From: Cylindrodendrum hubeiense
Lineage: Eukaryota; Ascomycota; Sordariomycetes; Hypocreales; Nectriaceae
DNA length: 64,000 nucleotides
Reading direction: 5' to 3'
NCBI GenBank assembly: GCA_014621425.1
Contig: JAANBB010000025.1
Coordinates: 62,001-126,000 of the forward strand
Part shown: positions 44,796 through 57,569 of the stretch, piece after piece
How the letters are laid out: each line of letters starts with the position of its first letter
Position numbering within the stretch: the stretch's first letter is position 1
Translations under genes and position numbers: made by a program
Notes under the pieces: model-generated
Database searches by the model: none
What the model was told of the DNA's origin: nothing
Seen by the model: the letters and a program-made list of their open reading frames with translations, nothing else

Positions 44796-45272
44796 CAAAT
44801 GTCATGCAAATATTTGGTTTCAAACATTCAAGGGTGTCCAGCGAACAATTATCAAGAAATTTAACTCGACTACACGTTGGCTTCATTGCTTTGCTGTGCT
44901 TGTGATTGCTTTGGAACCCAGGCCTAACGAAGTTGTTTGCGGAGTCAAGGTTATGTTTGTCTGTCGCCTGCAGCATCCCCACTGACAAGATGGTCAACAA
45001 CGCCCCGCAGAACTGACAATCAACGACTTTGGATGTCAGAACACGAAATACTTGAATATTACTGATTAACCAAATCCTGCCATTTGGACCATGATACTCA
45101 CCACGATGTATTCTACCGCGTTGACCGCTAGCTTCGCACCGGAGACGGGCAAGCATTAGCCCGGTCTGACCAAACGTGGCGCTGAATGGTGGAATGACGT
45201 ATCAGACGCGTCCAGCTAATCTGCCATTTTCCCTCAAACTCAGGGCAGATCTCAGATCTACGGCATATCGCC
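44796..45272. other. intergenic
   Basis: Upstream region of the Zn2Cys6 gene; no other feature recognised. Confidence 0.55.
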
Positions 45273-46664
45273 ATGAACCTGTCTGCCATGGATCAAAGGG
45301 CACTGGTTCTTTACCCGCTACTGCAGCCATCCGCGTCGCTGTCTCCAGCTCCTTCGCATCCCGGCTCGTCATCAGAGGATGGACCTGCAGTCAATCGGGT
45401 TCGGCCCCGTCGCAAACCAATACCACGAAAGGGTCATACGAAGTCCAGAAGAGGTTGCCTCAGCTGCAAGCGAAGAAAGGTGAAATGCCAGGAGAATATG
45501 CCTGGTTGCAGCAATTGCGAGCGCCTTGGTCTTGTGTGTGAGTACCCGGGGAATGCCGACACGGTAGTGGTTGCAGTTGTACCCTCCCCTGCAAAGGCAC
45601 TTCAGGCAACCCCAACTCAGTTTACAATGGAGGACCTGCGATTTTTCCAACATTTCTTGTTCTACGCCTACCCGCCGCTGCCGTTGAAGGGAGACTCGAT
45701 TTGGCAGGAGGTTGCGGCCCTCTCTCACAGTGTCAGTTTCACCTTGATCAAATGACATGCGCATACCATCTCTTACACATGATGTAGTACGATTTCTTGA
45801 TCCACGCAATGCTTGGACTCGCCGCATCTCACCTGTCTCTGGGAGGTAGTGCGGACTACAAATCTCAAGCACTATCCCACCGAGTGTACGCAATTGGATC
45901 TCTGAATAAGGCATTGAATACCCCCTGTCCGTCCAAGGCGGAAGGAGATGCTCGATTCGCTACCATGATGACTCTGACTTTCCAGTCGTCTTATATGCCT
46001 GAAGGCATGCTAGAGTTTTTGTCCATGATTCGAGGCTGCATCGTAGTTTCCGATACTAGCATGCCGTACTTCACCGAATCGGTCTTTCGGAGCTTTTCGC
46101 CAGAGAGTCATGAGCAGACTGTACACGAGCTGAACCAGGATTATCCAGAGGTTGAACCCCACGACGCTCTTCTCGATGCGGCTTTGGACTCTAGTCGAGC
46201 CTTGGGCCCACTGTGTGGTAGTATCCTGGAAGTACGGTACCTTGGCGTTCTAGAGGCGGTAATGAAAGCAACCAAACGATCAGGCGCGGATGGTATGAAT
46301 TCTCTACTACACCGGTTTTCGCATTGTTCTAACGACCTTGGCAGCATTTATAGAGGTTTCCGCCGCCTACAGAATGCTTGGTGAAGTAACCAGCGCCGAG
46401 TTTGAGCTTTTCATCGACCCCTCGAACTATACAGCACAGCTTATTATGGCCCATTTCTTCATCATTGAGTATACTGTTGGACTCACTGCATTGAAGCCAG
46501 TCATGGCCTCGTTTCCATTTCGGAAGAACATCATCTCGGCCTGGATACGAGAACTTGCCGAGCGGCTGCCAGATGATTACAGGGAATACATACGCTGGCC
46601 AATGGAGTTTGCCCAATGCACGAATGTGGAACAACTACGACTTGTTGAGGTGCTGGATGATTGA
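45273..46664 (+). CDS. Zn2Cys6 transcription factor, sterol-uptake-control (UPC2-like) type
   Basis: Exons 45273-45731, 45788-46292 and 46345-46664 give 427 aa (introns 56 and 52 nt, both GT-AG). The zinc cluster CLSCKRRKVKC ... CSNCERLGLVC follows the basic lead HTKSRRG that is typical of UPC2-like factors. Spacing is C-x2-C-x6-C-x6-C-x2-C-x6-C. The rest has the short C-terminal domain of this class (DLRFFQHFLFYAYPPLP, YDFLIHAMLGLAASHLSL, IIEYTVGLTALKPVMASF). The second intron is required because the two frames overlap around 46338-46384. It lies between the DJ-1/PfpI gene and an MFS gene and may control them. The 'sterol' label describes the protein class, not a proven target. Confidence 0.88.
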
Positions 46665-47131
46665 TGCGGCAGTATTCAGTCACATGCCCTTACAATCACA
46701 ATCACAACCCCGTCTTAATCCCAACGGACGGGATTGACTCCTCGTGCCGGTTTTCGGATGTCGCACCTCGTGTTTCTCTCGTGTTGTTCTCGTCTGGCTC
46801 TCATCTGACGGAAACCAGAGAGCAATTCAACGGCGGACTGCTCCCCGGACCGAAGACTGTCGTACGCCATTTCAGTGGAGACGAAGAACTAGAGATTAGC
46901 AGATAAGTAGTACCCATAGGACTGGCCGTCATTATTCAGCGGTAGTCACGATCACTCGGAAATGCATCCTAGTGGCCACGCTTCCGAGCGGCTACTCCAC
47001 ACACTTGCAATTTTGCACAGAGCGCGTCCGAAGGCGGAGGACAGCGATCGTCGTCGTTTCCTTAAAGCCTTGACATTCCCGTGGCATTGAGTTTTTCTCG
47101 AGCCGACGTAATAAATCCTCCTGCGGTCGAA
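46665..47131. other. intergenic
   Basis: Spacer between the regulator and the MFS transporter, both rightward. No other feature recognised. Confidence 0.55.
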
Positions 47132-48634
47132 ATGGCTCGCAAATCTGCCTCCAAGTCCCAAATCATGCCTAATGAACCCCAATCCCGAGTGGAAGCCGAG
47201 TCGCGCTTGGAACGACGTGATGAGCCCAATGCCGAGAAGCACAGGCCCCAGATGCGCCTCGAAAGCCAAGAAAACGCCCCAGGACGATGGTCCGCAAGCC
47301 ATGACCCTGTAGGTAGCCAGCCGGCCAACATGGCCGCAGTCACCACCACCGAGTCCAACGTGATTCTCCCTCCGCCTCCCGACGGCGGCATGCAGGCGTG
47401 GATCCAGGTGGGAATGGGCTGGATAGTCATCTTCACGACCTGGGGCTACATCAATTCCTTTGGAAGCTTTCAGACGTACTACACTGAGCATCTGCCCCAG
47501 TCGCCGTCGGCAATATCTTGGATTGGGTCGGTCCAGACCTGGCTGACGTTTTTCATTGGCGCGTTTTCTGGCCGATTGCTGGACGCTGGGTTCTTTATGC
47601 ATACGTTACTGGTAGGGGCCACACTTCAGCTGCTTGGCATCTTTCTCATGAGCATTTCAACGAGTTACTGGCACTTGATGTTGACGCAGGGTGTCTTGAC
47701 CGGCCTCGGTGGAGGAATCTTCTTCACGCCATCCCTTGCCTTGGTCGCGACATACTTCGACAACCGCCGTGGACTCGCCGTTGGACTGGCCACGACTGGA
47801 AATTCCGCTGGAGGTATGGTTTATCCCATCGTCGTTCGGCAACTCCTCCCAAAGCTTGGATTCGCCTGGACTGCTCGGACGCTCGGTTTCCTCAATCTCG
47901 GTTGTCTCGCCTTGGTCGTCGCCTTTATGCGACCGCGCCTCCCGCCTCGAAAGTCTGGTGCCATGATTGATTGGGCCGCATTCAAAGAACCTGTTTACGT
48001 GGCGTATGTCGGCGGTCTGTTCTTCTTCGTCTGGGCCGTTTACTACACCTTCTACTACGTAAGTGTGCAAATCCTGTCCTTCTGTTGGTAGTGGCTAATA
48101 TTTGTGTCTGCTGATGCTTATTAGCTTGGGTCCTTTTCGAGAGAAGTCCTGGGGCTGTCGTATGCCGACGCCTCGATCCTGATTACCCTGGTGAATGGTG
48201 CTGGTTTGCCGGCTCGTATCGCAGTCCCCATTGTCGCAGATATGATTGGTCCTCTGAATGTGATAGCTCTCGCCGGCCTTTTCGTCGCGACTGTGGCCTG
48301 GTCCTGGCTGTCTGTGCACAGCGTTGTCGGTGTCTACGTGTTTACCGTCTTCTACGGCATAGCATCGGGTGCATTCCAGTGCCTGATGCCGACGGGCGTT
48401 GCCAGCATCACCAAGCGGCTGGACAAGGTCGGTACGAGACTTGGCATGTGCTTCACCATCGTGTCAGTCGCTGGCTTGACGGGACCCCCGATCGGAGGGT
48501 TGATTCAGTCAGCGAGCGGCGATACATTTAAAGCAGCACAAGCTTGGGCGGCTTCTTCGAGCTTATTGTGTGGTGTCCTACTAATTATGACAAGAATACT
48601 CAAAAGCGGATGGAAGTTTAATGTCAAGTGCTAA
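47132..48634 (+). CDS. MFS transporter, monocarboxylate-porter (MCT) type
   Basis: Exons 47132-48058 and 48125-48634 give 478 aa; the 66-nt intron joins TFYY-LGSFSRE. An N-terminal hydrophilic tail of about 80 residues is followed by the MCT entry motif PPPPDGGMQAW and then about twelve membrane helices (for example WGYINSFGSFQTYY, FFIGAFSGRLLDAG, LLVGATLQLLGIFLMS, GGIFFTPSLALVATYFDNRRGLA). The family motif with Asn-Arg-Arg-Gly at the loop is present. Fungal members carry mono- or dicarboxylates, or export metabolites, at the plasma membrane. Same-strand order after a DJ-1/PfpI enzyme and a regulator suggests uptake or export of that enzyme's substrate or product, as inference. Confidence 0.92.
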
Positions 48635-49098
48635 GTACAAATGAGAGTGACATGCATCGGTTTAGAATAGTTTCCCACTACGGGTGCTTATGGAAAAAGT
48701 CAATGAGTTCCGGATGAGAATAATAGTAAAGATTATTAAGGATAGGATACTTCTAATAAAAGCCAATGATTTCGCATTCTTATATCATCTGAAACCCCAA
48801 ATAGATTCTTGGCCTTTCTTGCGTAGTCTGAATGGGGGGGAGACGTGATTGAACGGAATATGCCTAGTTTCAGTCAACTCGTATCTTGATGTCTGTGATC
48901 ATTGGTACCAGGATTCCAAGACCAACGATTGAATAAATATTTCAAGACAGTATGCAAAGCTTTGGGAATGGGGGTGGCGTAACGCCTCAGCGAGGGTCAT
49001 TATTAGCCTAAGAATAAAATACAGACGCAGCACCGATAGGCGACTGCAACTCATCATGTCGTAATTGAAACACATAAAATCCGCCCAAATCTCTTCAT
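48635..49098. other. intergenic between convergent genes
   Basis: 3' regions of the MFS gene and the leftward membrane protein gene. Slightly AT-rich around 48700-48780. No other feature. Confidence 0.55.
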
Positions 49099-50323
49099 TC
49101 ACCTACTTCTTGAATTTCCGTCGGTGTGATCACTGTCCACGCTGCCCGACTTTTGGTGATGTTCGGTCAACTGGACGTGTGCCTTGCCCTCGCTTGAACA
49201 GGATTCCATATCTGGTCTGCTAGCTCCCGTCCGTCCTCGAATAGTGCTGTGTAGAGATGAAGAGGTGCGAACTATAGAAGATTTCATCCGCACCGTCAAT
49301 GGCTTCAGGAATGGGAGGCAAGCGCAAGAAATGCCTGCTGTTAGTTCCGCCAGTGACCATAGAGCCGCATCAACATTCCACCACGTCATATCCGGGTGAG
49401 GCTTGAGCCAATGCATTCGGAAAATTGAAATACCAACAATCCTATACATTTTTGTGTGATTAGTGTTATTCCCTAGAGACAATCTTTTAAAGTAGTCAAC
49501 TCACAGGAACCCTATTCCAAAAACGCCCATGAGGTAGAGTTTTTGAGAGCGCGGTAGTTGAAGCTTCCACAAGTCCGGGAGGGGAATTATTATTATCGCA
49601 ATATCGCTGGCAATGTTGAAAGCTCCGTTGAAATACCACCACGTTACTTGGTGTGGGATACATTTCGCAGGAACGGTTGAGTCCCACCACCCCCGAAGAG
49701 GAATACACAGCAGAAAGACCATAATCCCTTGGCCAATCCCCCATGTTAATATAATAACCATAGCTGCAATGCAGACTCCTCGCATCTTGGAAACTGATAA
49801 AAGGCGATAATAGTTGAATAGAAATGTCATCTTGGTGAAAAAAAGGGAGTTGGTGTAAAACATAACGGATAGCCAAAAGCACTACTTGCGAGGTTAGACA
49901 AGAATATTCAAGAACAAAAGTAATATCCTACCCGTAGATAGAGTGTCATAGTCTCCGGTGAGAGCGTTGACTGGTGCTTCCCGAGACCATATTGAGTCAC
50001 TGTTTGACGTCAGCTCGTGTTGGGCACGATAGGGATTATTGCACGCGAACATACTTGCGGCTTGCGAAACACCACAGCCCATTATGCATCCCTTTGGTGG
50101 ATGTTAGTTGAAGATTTTAATTGCATACTTTTGATGAGGTGGTTGAACTTACCAATGAGGCAATGGCAGTCATATCATCCAGCGAAAATTGCTTCACGAT
50201 CCTACGACTCAAGAGACGCAGCCCGACCATCAATGTAGAGATAACGAGTAGGCATACAACGACTCCAATGACCAACGGGATCCTCGACTCGTTCGGGTCT
50301 GGGAGCGACTCGTCGGACGCCAT
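49099..50323 (-). CDS. fungal rhodopsin-fold (PTH11/SAT4-type) membrane protein
   Basis: Five exons read leftward: 50323-50153, 50091-50055, 49999-49932, 49881-49505 and 49441-49099, giving 331 aa. One exon is only 37 nt. All introns are GT-AG. Seven hydrophobic helices can be placed, starting with RIPLVIGVVVCLLVISTLMV. The family marks FSLDDMTAIASL, YGLGKH, VMFYTNSLFFTKMTFLFNYYRLL, and DIAIIIIPLPDLWKLQLPRSQK, then a loop with WWNVDAALWSLAEL, are present. The C-terminal tail is Ser-rich and cytosolic. Members are orphan GPCR-like proteins at the fungal surface; some sense plant or surface cues. A second family member lies 1.1 kb upstream on the same strand. Confidence 0.88.
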
Positions 50324-51390
50324 GATCAATCCGTGATCGATAACTGAGGGGTGATGTGGGTTGCACGTCTCACGAAACAGCAGCCTTTCAGCGGGGAGAG
50401 GGGGCAGGGACAAACGATGACATATTTATTACCGCGGCATGGGGATCTCGGTCCTCACCCCGTTGCTGTGGCTTAAACTATGATTCGGATCGCGGATTAC
50501 TGGAATGTTAGACACGGTGATGGGCTGAGCCATTCCGTTTTCAGACGTCGAAACCATTCCCGGCGCTCCATTTTGGAGAAAAGAAGCTTTGTAGTAAGCC
50601 ACATTTGCTTCTAGAACCAGGTCGCTGATTCGCATCCAAAGACTAACTCGATATTCTGGGCCTCTTGAGCTCTAAGTTTGAAGGCGTCTGGTTTTGTGTT
50701 GAGAGGAATGCGAGCGTGCCAGTCCTCACAGGAACCGGAACCGGTGTACTCCGTATGCCGTGGGGTTTGGGATAACCGCAGCCCCAACATGCCCACACTC
50801 CACTTGTCCCTCTTACGAACCCCCATGCGTCATTTTTGCCGATTGCGTGTGATTCTGATCGGAACGGGCGCCATTATTTATATGATCCGCACGACCCCGT
50901 ACGTGAAAGGGATTTAATTACATTTTCGACAGAATCGTTTGTTGTTTCATCTTGGTGAGGTAAGAAAGGTGGGAGGGAAAAGAGACACTACCAAAAGCTT
51001 CCGTTTGAGACTCTTCATGCCGAATATGGTTCTCAGAATCGAGCAACATTTGGAAGCATTATCCTCTCTCCAGAATCATTTGCGAAAGTTCAGCATTTAT
51101 TCAGTTAGGCCTGGATGTTGCTTGGCGATTATTTGTAGTTTCACATCTCAAATCGATACGATACTTTCATTATACCGTCATATATTTTGCATTTCAGAGC
51201 AGCTTCGCCTCTTGCCTGAGGATGGATCATTTCTAAAGCGGAATACATTCGCCCAAGCCGGCTGCTAATATGCCATACCGTGTTCTATGCATTATTCTTG
51301 TCGAAATGGCATTCCAGTATGCCATGGGATATGCATTAGCATATTGCTAACTCCGGGATATCAAAATAAAATGCAATTCCGTTACAAACC
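50324..51390. other. intergenic between tandem membrane-protein genes
   Basis: About 1.1 kb; short open frames only. No homology to either flanking gene was visible, and no repeat was noticed. Confidence 0.5.
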
Positions 51391-52786
51391 TCATACGGCG
51401 CTGATCCTTCGGTCAAAGCGTCCGTCCATTACCGGCTCGTCGCTTGGACTCCTGAGGTTGGATGAAAGGTCCAACGAAACGTTCGGATCATGAAAGCTCG
51501 TACCCTCAGTTCTCTGCCCCTGTAGATCTTCTGAAGCTTTAGGCCATGCCGCCGAATGCGTAGACATCGTTGCCTGGGTATTATTGGACTCCGAGCTAAC
51601 ACCTTCAAATCTGTGCTTGTTGAAATACGGTCGCAAGGACGGCAAGCAGGCCACAATAGGACTGATGCATTGTTCGAGAGTCCCCCAGAGGACTGAAGCG
51701 ATAAAGACAAGGTGGGTTAGTCAGCTGTAAAACCAAGCATTGTGTGTCATAGTTAATACTTACTGGTGTAGCTGGCAGGAGTCTTCACATGTGCAGCCGC
51801 ATTTTCCACTGAAACTTCGCGGATAATGCTGAATACCATGCTGATAAGCCCGAGAAGAAACGTGCAGTATACTCCGATCTTCAACGTTCTTGTAGTACAA
51901 AGCGTAGGAACTACAAACCATGGTAGAGCAAATACTAAAGATGTAAGTGACATGGCATAGACTGGGCCTGGTAGGTTTCTTTAGACTGACCCAATATGTC
52001 TCCGAAGAAGTGGAGGACCCAACTAACTCGCATCACAATATGCCCTGCCACGGTAATTTGACATTCGGTCATTGATAGACTCCTGTTTACGCATTGTCAG
52101 TGACATGTGCCATTGGAGGCAAAGAGCACCTGCTCCAGTAATGGCTGAAAGCTTACCAATTAGATTCAATCGGCGTGCAGATGCACAGCTGCAGGAGAAT
52201 AGTAGCCACATAGGCTGCTGCAACATAGACAATGGTGGCCCAGAGGCAACCCCTTTGTTTACTCATAAAGCTGGGGAAAAGTTGCAAATATGTAGCAAGT
52301 AGTGATGCTTTGCAAAGATATAATGTGGTTATGAAAAATAGATGGCTAATCCAGAAATGCTAGGTGAGAGCAAGTAATTTAGCGGCAACACAAATCACAT
52401 GCCGTTCAATGCAATATTTCTTAATCGCGGGTTCATACCTTTAAAATGGTCGGAATAGTGTGGGCAGGTTGACGGAAATTGTCGAACTGAAGCGTTACCC
52501 CGGGGTCGAGCATACCCGATTTAGTCAACCAAATAGTAAAATATATTTCAGAAATGCAAAGAGCCCACGCAGCGCACATAAATATGTCACTTAGCAGCAA
52601 GGAGCGTCTTTGCATTTTTAGGCGGAGATATAAACGGGCGCTGATGGTAAATGTGGTGATGAGGATGAGAGTGCATCCTGCAGCCTAAATGAAGATGTAA
52701 TCTCGTCAGCAAAGTGAAGAGTTTTCCACTTTATCGTCGGTCATTCTCACCAAAATGGCTTTAGGTCCAAGCCCGGGAAACCTCAT
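51391..52786 (-). CDS. second fungal rhodopsin-fold membrane protein
   Basis: Six exons read leftward: 52786-52751, 52684-52439, 52359-52157, 52082-51991, 51934-51764 and 51692-51391, giving 349 aa; introns of 66, 79, 74, 56 and 71 nt, all GT-AG. The first exon encodes only 12 residues (MRFPGLGPKAIL). Helices include GCTLILITTFTISARLYL, DIFMCAAWALCISEIYFTIW, FWISHLFFITTLYLCKASLL, ATIVYVAAAYVATILLQLC, DILVFALPWFVVPTL and GVYCTFLLGLISMVFSII. The final loop (LWGTLEQCISPIVACLPSLRPYF) is strongly diagnostic of the family. The tail is Ser-rich. Exon positions differ from the neighbour, so the two are old paralogues rather than a recent duplication. Confidence 0.88.
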
Positions 52787-54394
52787 TTTACCCGAGTGTT
52801 AGAGAATGTGGTCGACGTAGCGAACTTCTGCAACTCGTCAATGAGTTAATTCTCATCCTCATATGGCTGTGGCGGTCGACTCGTGCAGGTGGATCATGTT
52901 TGCCATCCAAGGGGTTGTAGATGATGGATGACGAAGAAGGAATCGGGAATTCGGAAATGTCGACATGGAGCAGTGGAATAGATACTACTACTTTCTGTTA
53001 AGAGTGGCTCGCCTATTAAGTTTACCGCGATAATTGTAGGCTAGGATATCTAAGCCAAATGCAGGTTAATTAATGAAAGAGGACTGCTAGAGAAAGCTTA
53101 TGACTATTTAGGTTTGGGGATCTGGATGTAATGATCACTTTCCCGGGTTTCACCGTTGCTCATGAAGTTAATTGATACCCTAGGCAAGCCATGCATCTCA
53201 TTGCAAATGCTACTGTGTTATATTTGTGTTAATCTCAAGACCAGTGCATTCCTCTATGGCCGGATTCCAGCATTCCGCATCGCAATCTCTGCCGGCAAGA
53301 TTTGGGTCTCTCTAAAAGTCCTATCCTGTATCATACAGGGGCAGTTGAGAAGGTATTCACTTAGTGTTACTGACATATCGTCGTACTATCCTACTCCGAG
53401 GTGATTGTACTCTCATACGTCGACGCCAAGGTATCCACCATGAACTTGAAACCGGAAGTCACACAACCTGGCTCAGGTAGTAACTGACCCTTAGTGCAAA
53501 CGCTAGGCAGTGAGAGTGAATGATCATAGACGAGAGCCCCCTTTGCCTGGCCGCGAAAGTAACGGTACCACGGTCAGCAAATCGTCTCGTCTGCTCGTGG
53601 GATCTCCCATTTTGGGCATCAATGCAGTAGACGTAGCCGATCATGTTGTAGACTTTGTCCCATGGCACAACAAAGGCTTCGCATCATCCACCAGCTCTCT
53701 TGCGTTAGACTAAGGTTTGGTATTATCTGCTCGTAATTTGATCTGACACGCAAGACAAAGAGTACGTGGAATTGCCCAACCCAGCAGATGGCCAAATGTA
53801 TAATGTTCAGGAGGCCCCTAGGAGAAACAACGGCCTCATCGCCACGAAAATGATCCCGAAGGGTACGCGTATTAGCTAACACACACAGCTAAGAACGCCT
53901 CCGAAAAGACATCTTGCCCCGTTGGACCAAGGAACCGCAACACAATAATAACTCTGCTCTCTAATAAAGATTCAATATTGGGGATGTGAAAAGGTTAATA
54001 GAATTATATTAAAATAAAAATATAGCTTTTTACTAATACTAGTCAGATAGATTACCAGGAGACTACACATAAATCTACATAGAGTAATTAAGTGTAAGTT
54101 GAGTTTATATTGGATATAAGATACGACTCAGATGAGACTTAGAATAATTGAGAGATGAATATATTTATATGTTAATATTTAAGTAAAATATTTCTTAATC
54201 ATACAATGTAGTATACTTAATTTTGGATTTTGTTGATTGTTCTTGTTTTAATTAAATTATATTTTGTACAAATCACAACTTTACCCTATCTCATATCAAA
54301 TACTTCCACTTTTACCATAAACAACTATTAAGTGTAAACAAGACTGAGACTGGCCAGGAGCTTGTGTCTAACATGAAAATAGCTTGCGCTTCTC
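52787..54394. other. 1.6-kb gene-poor stretch with AT-rich island
   Basis: No gene is supported. From about 53940 to 54320 the sequence is very AT-rich and dominated by TA, AT and AA steps, like an old RIP-mutated repeat. The 3' end of the next leftward gene is at 54395. Confidence 0.6.
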
Positions 54395-57259
54395 CTAACT
54401 CCGGCTATCCTCAATCTTATGAATAGTGCTGGCCCTGTTACTGCCGCTGCTAATACGAGAGCCCCGTGCAGTGCTGAAGGTAATCTCACCACCGTCGGCG
54501 CATTCAATCTCGGCACCCTGTACCCGGACAACAGCAGAGCCGGAGACCTTGATAGTGACGTTGTCGTTGTCGTTATCGCTGTCACTAATATCTGATAAAC
54601 GAGTTATGCCAGTAGTGTTACTTCGCATAAACTCGCTCTCGTCGCGGCTGTCACTGCTGCGGGTGGACCGACTGCTACCGCCTCCAGCACGGTGGCTAGC
54701 CTTGCGCAAGGCTTCAGCGGTCAATGCCAGCGGGGTACCACTGTTGAAATCGTCCTGGTACTCCAGCGCAGCGAGGGACTTTTCCCTGTCTAGATCAACA
54801 CCACCGCCTCGGTCACCACCGTATAATACGCCTCTCTGGCTTTGGGAAGCCGGCATAATCTCGAATCCCTGTTCCTTATAGGGGACATAGCCTCGCCGAG
54901 TACGGGACAAGACTGAACGACGGCCGTAATCGTTAGCCTCTGGGGAGACGTTCGTGTAATCTTCGTTGGCCAACAAATCACCTTCATCATAGCCCCTCTG
55001 GTCAGCGATGCTGACGCCCTGGTGACTTGTGAGGGGTCGGGACTTCTCTTGGGTTGGCGACTTTTGGACTGGAGGCGGGCGGTCGGGTGAGTCAGCTGGC
55101 TCTGCTGGCTGGGGCTGAGGAGTTAATTCGACAGGAGGCCTTTTGAAGCGGGACGCGCGTCGGGTCACACGAGGATCAGGTTCTTCCTCATAACCCTCAG
55201 GATCATAGTCGTATGCATCCGGAGCCTGAGACTGAGCCTGAGTCGGTGTTTGTCGGTAGCCCATGGCAGAAATAGGTCGCTGGAATTGGTTCTTCAGGGG
55301 GGAATTACTCATATCGAAGAATCCCGCAGTATGGGGCGTGCGGAACGCTATGGGGAGTTGGTCGCCATAAAACGAAGTGTCCTCGACGTGGCCCCGTCGA
55401 TACTGTTTGATAACGGGCTCTACGTTGGCAATATTACCAACGTCGAGCGTATTGTCTGGTGGATTCATCTTCTTCTCCTCTCCCAATTTAGCCATGGCTG
55501 CTGATTCCTCAGCAGCTTTCCTTTTGGAGACTGCCCTGGCTTCGGTTTTGGCGTCGACCTTCAAATCGTCCTCTAGCGTAGCCCCATCTTCCTTGTCCGA
55601 TACCGAATCGACGTTGCTTCCAGAATTTCCTATTTCAAGGCCAGCAATGGCCAGTGAAATATCCTCATCTTCCTCGTCTGTTACACAATCAATGTTGCTT
55701 TCAGGATTTCTTATTTCAAGGCCATCAATGGCTAGTGGAAGAGCCTCACGAGCGAGTTCTTGGAGGTGATTTCCCAGATGTGAGCGGAACCTGTCAGAGT
55801 TGTTCTTATCCGTCAAGAGAGGGTTCCAGTCATCACAAAGAGGACAGACAGTCTTGTCAAATGTTGTCAGCGCTTTCTCGCAGACTTTCAGCAACACCGG
55901 CCTCTGTGCCGCAGATATAGTCCCTGAATGATGGGAGATGAAATGATCGTCCAGTGCCGAGGGCGAGTCGCACTTTGCATGACACTGGTTACATTGCCAC
56001 TGCCGTCGGTGGTTGTCCATCTCGTGCTCGAACCATTCATGAGATGTTGGAAACGGGTCAACTGGGCAATCTTTGAAGGTGCAGACGTAGGGTTGGAGAT
56101 CTTGGTACACATGACGCCTGAATAACCTGTCAGCTCAGAAGCAATAATGTGACAAAGGGTCAAGGGCGAGCCACTATAGCTTAGGAACATACTTCCACTG
56201 CTGTTCATCTTTTACTTTTTGAATGGTGCGACAGTAAGGACATTCGATGTCGTCATCGTAGTCCAACTGAACCCCGTCTAACCACATACTCATCAGCGGC
56301 GGGATCGTACGGCCGGAGTGCGTGTCTCCAACTGCAGCAGCAGCGAATGAAGTCACTGCGGTTACGATGCTTCTGTCTGTGAGATCTCTCGTTGAATCAT
56401 CGCCCAAACCCACTAGCTTGTCAAGCGTATCATGGAAGGAAGTTGCCTTTGTGGTGGCTCGTTCCGAGAAATCAGCTTGTCCCGTAGCTATGCTCTGTAA
56501 CATCAAGTTCTTGCGATGTGCTTGGCGATACCGGATATAATTTCGCTGCTGATTGACCATGCTGCCTATACGTTCTGCAAGCCATGGTGCATGCTTGAGC
56601 TTAGGAAACGTATCCTTCACGCTAGCGATATCGGGTCCGGGATCCGTTCGAACGTGTTGAGGCCCGTGTGGGGGGCTGCGGCCTTGGGGACGATCTCGAC
56701 GAACGAGCATAGAAAGAGCAAAGAGATGAGTTATGGCAGATCGGATGTTTAAAAACAGTTCAGCAAGTTCAGTAGTCGGTGAGGAGCTACTATTTGTGTC
56801 ATTCTCTTCGGCGAAACCCTGGGACACGCGTTGAACCGAGCACTGTACGAGATGTTCTGTTGAAGCCATTGGGCTCTTTGTTCTATTGGGCATAATCCCA
56901 GAAACAATGGCATCCGCTGCCGAGTGTGTGTTAGTCGGTTCTACATCAGAGGTTCTGCAGCATCCTGGCAGAATCTCACCTCTAGAAGCAACATCGTCTA
57001 GACGGCATAAACCCGACATAAGGCTATTTCGCATTCGATCTGCCATATTCAGCCGGGAGTCCAGTGAGCTCTCAGTCTGAGGATCTTCCATAGCTCCGAT
57101 GTTTGCGGCCCATATCTTGAACCTCCCAGCCTCGTCGGCGGCAGCATTTTCCAAGTTGCGGTAGAGTGAGGCTGGAAGGGATTCGTAAAGCTTTGTGAGG
57201 GCTACATCACACTGGTGAGCGAGAGAAGATATCGGCCGCTGTTCACTGAGGCTATTCAT
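54395..57259 (-). CDS. fungal C2H2-type zinc finger protein with low-complexity C-terminus
   Basis: Two exons read leftward, 57259-56193 and 56126-54395, give 932 aa; the 66-nt intron joins QQWK-LFRRHVYQDLQPYVC. The N-terminal ~350 residues are helical with a CPYCRTIQKVKDEQQWK zinc-ribbon-like motif at their end. Then come fingers typical of fungal STAND-neighbour proteins: YVCTFKDCPVDPFPTSHEWFEHEMDNH, WQCNQCHAKCDSPSALDDHFISHH and CPLCDD. The C-terminal third is disordered: a near-duplicate acidic pair (SLAIAGLEIGNSGSNVDSV and a preceding similar segment), RFKRPPVELTPQPQ, then a folded-looking end NVTIKVSGSAVVRVQGAEIE. Function unknown. It is head-to-head with the HeLo-like gene starting at 57570. 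Confidence 0.85.
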
Positions 57260-57569
57260 CGTTGAGGGTCATGTTGACATATATGAGAAGAAATTATCCA
57301 CTGAAGAATGCCCGGCAACATCCCAGTAACAATTACCCCTCATTTCCTCAATATTGGCAACACACGCGTGGTTTTTCGCAATGAGCCAATGAGGGCTCAT
57401 CTGTTGACGCTGTCATCTCTTATTTGCCTCTGGGGTGCTTACCCCGCCGAATTCGCCCCAACTCCATCGCAACGGGCTAATCTGACCTTTTCGCTGGGTA
57501 GATATTCCCAGCCCTCACCTTATTCGAATTAAGTCGTAAATCTCAGCCCAGCGGAAACATCTTGGTCCA
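57260..57569. promoter_or_regulatory. 310-bp shared divergent promoter
   Basis: The only sequence between the leftward C2H2 gene (ATG at 57259) and the rightward HeLo-like gene (ATG at 57570). No classical TATA box was seen. A short open frame (57308-57532) inside it is probably not a gene. The tight head-to-head layout makes co-regulation likely. Confidence 0.6.

Noticed and set aside
46338..46384. Frameshift in the Zn2Cys6 gene at 45273
   Set aside because: A 52-nt GT-AG intron (46293-46344, branch ttctaac) restores the frame.
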